Positions 6,270 to 11,035 of a stretch of 11,035 nt of DNA are shown here, in pieces. The DNA comes from Gammaproteobacteria bacterium UBA5338 (GTDB lineage Bacteria > Pseudomonadota > Gammaproteobacteria > Pseudomonadales > UBA5862). The notes beneath the pieces were generated by a model. It saw only the letters and a list, made by a program, of their open reading frames with translations. It searched no databases and was not told where the DNA came from. The DNA is taken from the NCBI GenBank assembly GCA_002408105.1, contig DHQM01000086.1, forward strand, positions 1 through 11,035. The letters run 5' to 3'. Every line of letters begins with the position of its first letter. Position 1 is the stretch's first letter. The position numbers and the translations under genes were made by a program.

Positions 6270-6887
6270 CTTCTCCTCGGCCGACCGCGGTGCAACGGTG
6301 GTGCCCGGCTGCTCGCGCACCATGCCGCCCGTCAGGATCATGCGCATGGCATCCTCAACCCCCATGTCCAGCGCCTTGAGCCGGTCAGCTGGCAGGTACA
6401 GGGTATACCCCCCAACCTGGTAGCTCATGGGGAAATACACAGCGACCAGGTTGTTGTCCCCCATGCCGGACAGCTCCAGGTTGCGGCGCGTCACCAAACC
6501 AATCACATGGGCGCCAGCCCCAACCTCAAACGCCACCACCTGCTGGGGTTCGCTGGCTGGTTTTTGGCCAGACACGAATTCCATCAAGTCCCGCACACCC
6601 AGGTACACGCTCTTCAGCAGTGGAATCCGCGCCATCACCCGCTCGCCAAAATCGAACAGCTGACGCACCGCCCAGGCGTTCAGGAGCAGGCCGAGCAGGA
6701 ACACCGCCCCGATGCCACAAGCAATGCCAAGACCTGGCAGGTACCAGGCATCCGGAATGAACCAGCGGATCAGGCTACCGAAAAAGCGCTCTGCAGTGAG
6801 CGCGAGCCAATACACCAGATACAGCGTAATCGCGGCCGGCAGCGCGGCAACCAGCCCCTGCAGGAAAACATTGCGGATCTTGCGCAT
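6264..6887 (-). CDS. DUF502 family inner-membrane protein
   Basis: A 207-residue protein of the DUF502 family (PF04367), whose function is unknown. It has two predicted membrane segments, about residues 7-28 and 50-72, with a short periplasmic loop between them. A conserved cytosolic stretch, RIPLLKSVYLGVRDLMEFVS, matches the usual family pattern of P-x-x-(R/K)-S-(I/V)-Y-x-x-(V/I)-(K/R). A beta-rich C-terminal part (GMGDNNLVAVYFPMSYQVGG) is also typical. The ATG at 6887 is preferred because GGTGGGG lies 7 bases upstream; an in-frame TTG at 6893 would add only two residues. It lies 71 bases downstream of dnaQ on the same strand and may be its operon tail or have its own promoter. It converges with corA and overlaps it by 6 bases. 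Confidence 0.9.
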   Translation of the reverse strand: MRKIRNVFLQGLVAALPAAITLYLVYWLALTAERFFGSLIRWFIPDAWYLPGLGIACGIGAVFLLGLLLNAWAVRQLFDFGERVMARIPLLKSVYLGVRDLMEFVSGQKPASEPQQVVAFEVGAGAHVIGLVTRRNLELSGMGDNNLVAVYFPMSYQVGGYTLYLPADRLKALDMGVEDAMRMILTGGMVREQPGTTVAPRSAEEKS

Positions 6888-6958
6888 TTTCAAGCCCCAC
6901 CGGTCACATCACGCCCCAACACAGCACGCAACCGCCGGCGCACCCTGTGCAAGTTTCA

Positions 6959-7699
6959 CTAAGAGCCAGGGTCTGGGGCAACCGGCCAGCACGCCGGCGC
7001 ACCACGGTCCTGCCCGATCGATTCCAACACCGCGGCGTGGCGCTGCAGCTCGGCGGCATCGGCGCGCACCACGGGCAGCACACCCCGGGGCACCGTCAGC
7101 GCCGTAGCATGGGCCTCCCCGTCGGCGGGCAACGCCGAGGAACCCTCCGCTGCCGGATCAAACAACAGGCTGGTCTGGCCGCCGGTCAGCAGCAAATACA
7201 CATCCGCCAGAATTTCTGCGTCCAGCAGTGCTCCGTGGAGTGTGCGCTCGGAATTGTCGACACCGTAGCGCGAACACAAAGCATCCAGGCTGTTCTTCTG
7301 GCCCGGGTGCTTGTGTCGAGCCAGTGCGAGGCTATCGATCACGGTGCAGAGATCGGCGACGCGGCGGTGTTCGCTGCCCAGCAGCGCCAGCTCGTGGTCG
7401 ATGAAGCCCACGTCGAAGGCAGCGTTGTGAATGACCAGATCGGCACCCGCGATGAACTCGATGAACTCTTCGGCGACCTCTGCAAACCGCGGTTTGTCGG
7501 CCAGGTCCTCAAGGCTGATCCCGTGCACCGCGCGCGCACCCTCGTCGATATCACGCTCAGGGTTGAGGTAGCGGTGGTAGTGCCGGCCCGTCAAACGCCG
7601 ATCAAGCAGCTCAACGCAGCCGATCTCGATGATTCGGTGCCCGTCACTGGTCTCAAGGCCAGTGGTCTCAGTGTCGAGCACCACTTGCCGCCGACTCAT
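6959..7699 (-). CDS. dnaQ: DNA polymerase III epsilon subunit (3'-5' proofreading exonuclease)
   Basis: A 246-residue DEDDh exonuclease, the proofreading subunit of the replicative DNA polymerase III core. All catalytic residues are visible: Asp9 and Glu11 in LDTETTG (Exo I), Asp96 in HNAAFD (Exo II), and His155 with Asp160 in HGALLDAE (Exo III). After the nuclease domain comes the GGQTSLLF segment (173-180), as in E. coli. A variable linker then leads to a C-terminal piece ([14 protein letters not shown], ending near ACW) that matches the alpha-subunit-binding tail, so this is the true subunit and not a stand-alone DnaQ-like nuclease. The ATG at 7699 overlaps the rnhA stop as ATGA, and AGGGGGG lies about 6 bases upstream, so translation is probably coupled to rnhA. 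Confidence 0.96.
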   Translation of the reverse strand: MSRRQVVLDTETTGLETSDGHRIIEIGCVELLDRRLTGRHYHRYLNPERDIDEGARAVHGISLEDLADKPRFAEVAEEFIEFIAGADLVIHNAAFDVGFIDHELALLGSEHRRVADLCTVIDSLALARHKHPGQKNSLDALCSRYGVDNSERTLHGALLDAEILADVYLLLTGGQTSLLFDPAAEGSSALPADGEAHATALTVPRGVLPVVRADAAELQRHAAVLESIGQDRGAPACWPVAPDPGS

Positions 7700-8178
7700 G
7701 TTCGCCCCCCTTGGGACTGCGCTAACCCCAGGGCTTCGTCAATCGCCCGGTTTGCGAGCCGGTCCGCACGCTCATTTTCCGGGTGTCCGCTGTGTCCCCG
7801 AACCCAGGCCCAGCGTACCGTGTGGCGCGCCACCTCGGCCTCGAGGTCCTGCCACAGGTCCGCGTTTTTGACCGGCTGACGGCTTGCAGTGCGCCATCCG
7901 CGTTTTTTCCAACCGGGCAGCCACTCGGTCAAACCCTTGTGCAGGTACTGTGAATCTGTGGTGATGAGCACATCGCTCGGGCGCTTCAGGGCAGCGAGGG
8001 CCTGAAGCGCGGCCATCATTTCCATGCGGTTGTTGGTGGTGTGGGGCTCGTAGCCAAACATTTCCCGCTCATGTGCTCCCGCGCGCAGCACCGCGCCCCA
8101 GCCACCAGGGCCGGGATTGCCCCGGCAGGCACCATCCGTGAAGATCTCCACTTGCGGCGGGTTTGGGTCAGGAACCAT
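7696..8178 (-). CDS. rnhA: ribonuclease HI
   Basis: A 160-residue type 1 RNase H, which cuts the RNA strand of RNA-DNA hybrids during replication and R-loop removal. With the start at 8178, the catalytic residues are Asp15 ([18 protein letters not shown]), Glu53 ([10 protein letters not shown]), Asp75 (ITTDSQY), His129 and Asp139 ([17 protein letters not shown]). This is a constant offset of five from E. coli Asp10, Glu48, Asp70, His124 and Asp134. The basic handle region [15 protein letters not shown] is present. An upstream in-frame TTG at 8208 would add 10 residues without homology; the ATG at 8178 has AGGT 6 bases before it and is preferred. It overlaps the methyltransferase gene by 11 bases upstream and dnaQ by 4 bases downstream, so all three are likely translated from one mRNA. 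Confidence 0.96.
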   Translation of the reverse strand: MVPDPNPPQVEIFTDGACRGNPGPGGWGAVLRAGAHEREMFGYEPHTTNNRMEMMAALQALAALKRPSDVLITTDSQYLHKGLTEWLPGWKKRGWRTASRQPVKNADLWQDLEAEVARHTVRWAWVRGHSGHPENERADRLANRAIDEALGLAQSQGGRT

Positions 8179-8953
8179 GCGGACCTGGTTCTCGCTCGAC
8201 TCGACCAAGCGCCGGCTCCGGGAAATTGATCACCGCTAGGCGGGGCCGCTTGCGCCGGCGTCGTTCCAGAGTTAGGGCGGCGCGCTGCTTGCGCACCACT
8301 GCCAAATAGACCCCACCGACTGGCCAGTTGTTGCGCTGCGCCATGGCCCTGAGCAGCGTCGACTTGGGCAGCCATTGGCGGTTCCGCAGCGGCGGCTTGT
8401 AGAGCCCATAGACCACCCCTTCGAGCGGACAACCCAGCAGGGAGGTCCAATCTGCCAGTGTGTGGGCAGGGAGAAAACGTCCTGACCAGGGAATGCTGCG
8501 GTTGCGGGCAAACCACTTGGAGAGTCCCCACAGCGACATTGGATTGAAGCCCAGGACCAACAGCCGCCCGCCGGGCACCAATGCCTGTACGGCCTCACGC
8601 AAAACCTGGTGGGGACTGTCCGCATATTCCAGCACGTGGTGAAGCACCAGGTGATCCACTGAATCCGGGGCAAAGGGCAGCGACTCCGGGTCCACCAACA
8701 GCCGCGGTCCAGGGCCGGGGTCACTGACGGCAACCGCGCGCAGCCGCTGCTGCACCGGAGCCGCCGCGTAGCTCAGGCCGTTGCGCAAGACACTGAGCTC
8801 AACCAGCGCACGGCCCCAGCAGTCGGGCAATACTTCATCAATCAAGGCTTGCTCGGCGCTGATGACGTCGCGGCCCACCGGAGTGGCGAACCAGTCGTCG
8901 ATGCGCTCTGCGGACAGCCTGCGTGTCAATTGGTGGTGGCGAAATATCGGCAT
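8168..8953 (-). CDS. YafS-like class I SAM-dependent methyltransferase-fold protein
   Basis: A 261-residue protein resembling E. coli YafS, a putative methyltransferase of unknown substrate encoded beside rnhA there too. The recognisable part is [20 protein letters not shown] (88-107), then [20 protein letters not shown] (114-133) and [10 protein letters not shown] (135-144), the post-motif regions of a Methyltransf_11 domain. The glycine-rich SAM-binding motif I is not visible: the expected place reads [11 protein letters not shown] (50-60), and E. coli YafS also lacks a clear glycine loop there. Catalysis is therefore uncertain. The C-terminus is very basic (RRRRKRPR), as in YafS. The ATG at 8953 has GAGG 8 bases upstream; a TTG at 9013 would extend it by 20 residues with no visible support. 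It heads the group with rnhA and dnaQ. Confidence 0.82.
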   Translation of the reverse strand: MPIFRHHQLTRRLSAERIDDWFATPVGRDVISAEQALIDEVLPDCWGRALVELSVLRNGLSYAAAPVQQRLRAVAVSDPGPGPRLLVDPESLPFAPDSVDHLVLHHVLEYADSPHQVLREAVQALVPGGRLLVLGFNPMSLWGLSKWFARNRSIPWSGRFLPAHTLADWTSLLGCPLEGVVYGLYKPPLRNRQWLPKSTLLRAMAQRNNWPVGGVYLAVVRKQRAALTLERRRRKRPRLAVINFPEPALGRVEREPGPHGS

Positions 8954-9000
8954 GGTCACTGCCTCAACTCGGGCCCAGTGCGCCGTCCGTCGCACCGGGA

Positions 9001-9029
9001 TTCTGTCATCCAAAAAAGGCGGCTAAAAT
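9001..9029 (+). promoter_or_regulatory. candidate promoter for mltD
   Basis: TAAAAT at 9024-9029 is a good -10 element, and TTCTGT at 9001-9006 is a poor -35 at the standard 17-base spacing. Transcription would start near 9036, leaving a leader of about 110 bases before the proposed TTG start of mltD. This AT-rich spot stands out within the 192-base region between the divergent methyltransferase and mltD genes, so it may serve the opposite direction as well. Only the -10 box is convincing. Confidence 0.35.
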
Positions 9030-9145
9030 ATGTGCTTTGCGCTCGGCGCCTTGGTACTTCACCGGAACCGCACCCGACAAAAGATGGGCTGCACCTTACC
9101 GAGCCACACCGCTTCGAATCAAGCCAACAGACGGAATCTGCCACC

Positions 9146-10804
9146 TTGAGCCTCACCACCGCCCTCCGCGGGAAACGCCAGCTCCCTTACATCCTTTGTA
9201 TTGGCCTTGGCACCATTGTACTGACTGGGTGCCAATCGACCGAACCGAGGGTGCCCCCAAGCGACGCACAGACCTTGCAACCAGGGCCTGCCAGCCATCT
9301 CATGTTCTCTGACGCGCAGCATCCCCACTTCGGTTCACGCGTCGACTGGGACAGCGCGCTCGGTGATTCTGCGTCGACGCCAGTACCGCCAACCGACCTA
9401 TGGGACCGGCTGCGCGCCGGCTTCAGGCTTGAGATCGACGGAGAAAACCCCCGGATCGTCACCGCGGCCAACTGGTACAGCGAGCACGCCGCGCCTTGGG
9501 CCTACATCAGCGCACGAGCCTCCCGGTACCTGTACTTTATCCTTGAGGAAATCGAGTCCCGCGACTTGCCGGCCGAGTTGGCGCTGCTGCCAGTGGTAGA
9601 GTCCAGCTATGACCCGTTCGCTTACTCCCATGGACGCGCGTCCGGACTGTGGCAATTCATCCCGAGCACAGCGGCGCACCTCGGCCTGCGACAGAACTGG
9701 TGGTACGACGGACGCCGTGACCTCCGCACCTCGACCCAAGCCGCACTCGATTACCTCCAGCAGCTGCATCGTCGCTACGATGGCGATTGGCTCCTCGCGT
9801 TGGCCGCATACAACTCCGGCATGGGTACGGTGGACCGAGCCATGCGCCGCAACCGACAACGCGGCCTCGGCACCGCATTCTGGGACCTTGACCTGCCGTC
9901 GGAGACCCAGGCCTACGTGCCCAAGCTGCTGGCGGTGGCGCAGCTGGTGCGCACGCCCTTGGGCTACGGGCTCAATTTACCGGCCATCCCCAACGCCCCC
10001 TACTTCGAAGTGGTGGACTGCGGCTCTCAAATCGATCTGAGCTTGGCAGCCGAGCTCGCCGGAATTTCCGTGGAAGAGCTATACCTGCTCAACCCCGGAT
10101 ACAACCGCTGGGCGACGGATCCCGATGGCGGCCACGAGCTGCTGGTACCACTCGCCGCCGCGGCACGACTGCAAGCCGGATTGCTGAACCACCCCCCTGA
10201 AACCCGCCTGGAATGGGTGCGTTATCGGGTGGCCCGAGGCGATTCCCTGCGCTCCATTGCACTGGCGCACCGCACCTCGGTGGAGGCGCTGCGCGCGGCC
10301 AACGCCATCCAAGGGCACCTGATTCACCCTGGGGACCAATTGATGATCCCCGTGGCAAAGCAGATCCCGAGTGCCTATGCACTCAGCCAGGAACAGCGCC
10401 TCGCCCAGCTGCGCGCGCGATCTGGTCAGCGTGGGCAGGTGCGGCTTGATCACCGGGTGGCGGGCGGAGAGAGCTTCTGGTCCGTGGCGAGGAAGTACGA
10501 GGTCGACATGCACCAACTCGCGCGCTGGAACGGGCTGGCCATCAAGGACACGCTCAGGCCCGGCCAGACCCTGGTGGTATGGCAGCGCGCGACGACCACA
10601 GCCACACAGGCCGGACTGCCACAGCAGATCCGCAAGCTTGGTTATCGGGTCCGCAGCGGGGAATCACTCGCAACCATTGCGTCCAAGTTCAACGTCAACG
10701 TGCGTGACATCCTGGAGTGGAACAATGATTTGCGCAGCCGCAAGTACATTCACCCAGGTGACCGCCTCACCCTATACGTGGACGTCGCGCAAACGTCCTC
10801 CTGA
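9146..10804 (+). CDS. mltD: membrane-bound lytic murein transglycosylase D, three LysM repeats
   Basis: A 552-residue lipoprotein that cleaves peptidoglycan glycan strands between MurNAc and GlcNAc, forming 1,6-anhydro ends. The N-terminus has basic residues, a hydrophobic stretch and the lipobox LTGC with Cys29, so it should be lipid-anchored, probably in the outer membrane. The SLT domain carries the catalytic Glu152 in VVESSYDP, then GLWQFIPSTAAHLGL and DGDWLLALAAYNSGMGTV, all typical of MltD. A linker domain precedes three LysM peptidoglycan-binding repeats at about 358-405, 436-480 and 500-547; E. coli MltD has two. No ATG lies in frame between the divergent gene and the signal peptide. 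The TTG at 9146 gives a normal 28-residue signal with GGA 10 bases upstream. A GTG at 9032 would place an unlikely 38 residues before it. The start is thus inferred. Confidence 0.94.
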   Translation: MSLTTALRGKRQLPYILCIGLGTIVLTGCQSTEPRVPPSDAQTLQPGPASHLMFSDAQHPHFGSRVDWDSALGDSASTPVPPTDLWDRLRAGFRLEIDGENPRIVTAANWYSEHAAPWAYISARASRYLYFILEEIESRDLPAELALLPVVESSYDPFAYSHGRASGLWQFIPSTAAHLGLRQNWWYDGRRDLRTSTQAALDYLQQLHRRYDGDWLLALAAYNSGMGTVDRAMRRNRQRGLGTAFWDLDLPSETQAYVPKLLAVAQLVRTPLGYGLNLPAIPNAPYFEVVDCGSQIDLSLAAELAGISVEELYLLNPGYNRWATDPDGGHELLVPLAAAARLQAGLLNHPPETRLEWVRYRVARGDSLRSIALAHRTSVEALRAANAIQGHLIHPGDQLMIPVAKQIPSAYALSQEQRLAQLRARSGQRGQVRLDHRVAGGESFWSVARKYEVDMHQLARWNGLAIKDTLRPGQTLVVWQRATTTATQAGLPQQIRKLGYRVRSGESLATIASKFNVNVRDILEWNNDLRSRKYIHPGDRLTLYVDVAQTSS

Positions 10805-10806
10805 AA

Positions 10807-10821
10807 CTAGCCTCAAGCTAG
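10807..10821. repeat. CTAGC/GCTAG dyad after mltD
   Basis: CTAGC (10807-10811) and GCTAG (10817-10821) form a 5-base stem around CTCAA, two bases after the mltD stop. A third CTAG at 10831-10834 contains the stop codon of the convergent downstream gene. The stem could mark the shared 3' ends, but it is short and has no T-run, so termination is not shown. Confidence 0.25.
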
Positions 10822-10830
10822 ACGCTATGG

Positions 10831-11035
10831 CTAGCGACGCACCACCAGGCGCGTAAGACAGAGCGTGGTGTATTCAGCGAAGTGGCGAAAACTGGCCACC
10901 ACCTCGTCATCCAAACTGCGCCGTCCCAGACTGCGATCGGCGTAGAAGAAACCGATCACCCTGTGCGCTGCCGCCAGCGGCGCCACGAGAAAACCGCTGC
11001 GCGCCAAGGGGTGGCCCACCAGCCCCCGGCACAGC
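10831..11035 (-). CDS. possible GAF-domain signalling protein, C-terminal part (5' end outside window)
   Basis: The frame runs from the right edge to a TAG at 10831-10833, giving 67 C-terminal residues. The pattern FLVAPLAAAHRVIGFFYADR followed by SLDDEVVASFRHFAEYTTLC looks like the end of a GAF domain: two beta-strands with a V-I-G-x-x-Y-A-D turn and a closing helix with F-x-x-F-A. In gammaproteobacteria such GAF ends often close HDOD-GAF or other signalling proteins, but the upstream domains are outside the window. It converges with mltD, and 26 bases separate the two stops. The domain call is inference from a short fragment. Confidence 0.5.
   Translation of the reverse strand, partial: LCRGLVGHPLARSGFLVAPLAAAHRVIGFFYADRSLGRRSLDDEVVASFRHFAEYTTLCLTRLVVRR

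Noticed and set aside
6888..6958. tRNA-Asp gene after dnaQ, as in E. coli
   Set aside because: The 71-base gap is shorter than a tRNA gene and lacks a T-loop GTTCRA sequence and the acceptor pairing.
6947..7879. 310-codon plus-strand open frame opposite dnaQ and rnhA
   Set aside because: It is antisense to two genes with complete catalytic motifs, spans their junction and resembles no protein I know; long antisense frames are common in GC-rich DNA.
8849..9145. Upstream extension of the mltD frame by 99 residues
   Set aside because: It would overlap the divergent methyltransferase gene and put a long hydrophilic stretch before a clear lipoprotein signal peptide.

Overview
The window looks like ordinary chromosomal DNA of a GC-rich gammaproteobacterium. 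The main reason is a conserved block, a YafS-type methyltransferase followed by rnhA and dnaQ, divergent from the lytic transglycosylase gene mltD; this arrangement is familiar from gammaproteobacteria such as Escherichia coli. Residue numbering in several proteins also matches the E. coli homologues closely (RNase HI, DnaQ, pirin, glutathionyl-hydroquinone reductase). The species cannot be named from the sequence. I see no insertion sequence, prophage gene, CRISPR array, tRNA or rRNA.

Region 1 (1-3626) opens with the 3' end of a probable phospholipase D-like gene on the plus strand. It converges on a three-gene minus-strand group read as pirin, then NAD(P)H:quinone/FMN reductase, then glutathionyl-hydroquinone reductase. 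A LysR-type regulator is transcribed divergently from pirin across a 130-base, AT-rich intergenic region holding several perfect dyads. Together these look like a small quinone or electrophile detoxification unit: the flavoprotein reduces quinones, the glutathione enzyme removes glutathione from hydroquinone adducts, pirin may oxidise an aromatic compound or act in regulation, and the LysR protein is the likely sensor.

Region 2 (3627-3974) is a 348-base stretch with no convincing gene. It contains several hairpins, among them a GCCGC-TTCG-GCGGC stem and a nested set of GATGC/GCATC dyads, and I cannot assign it.

Region 3 (3975-6269) is a two-gene plus-strand group for ion transport: a KefB/KefC-like cation:proton antiporter that lacks the usual C-terminal regulatory domain, and a CorA magnesium channel. 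Its end overlaps by 6 bases the end of a minus-strand DUF502 membrane protein gene (6264-6887).

Region 4 (6959-10804) is the replication and cell-wall block. On the minus strand, the YafS-like methyltransferase, rnhA and dnaQ are linked by short overlaps and are probably co-transcribed. On the plus strand, mltD encodes a lipoprotein murein transglycosylase with three LysM repeats. The glyoxalase II gene gloB, which sits between mltD and yafS in E. coli, is absent here. The window ends in the C-terminal part of a minus-strand protein that resembles a GAF domain.

Nothing here clearly amounts to a new biological system. The parts most worth a second look are the quinone-response locus with its operator-like dyads, and the structured gene-free block at 3627-3974.
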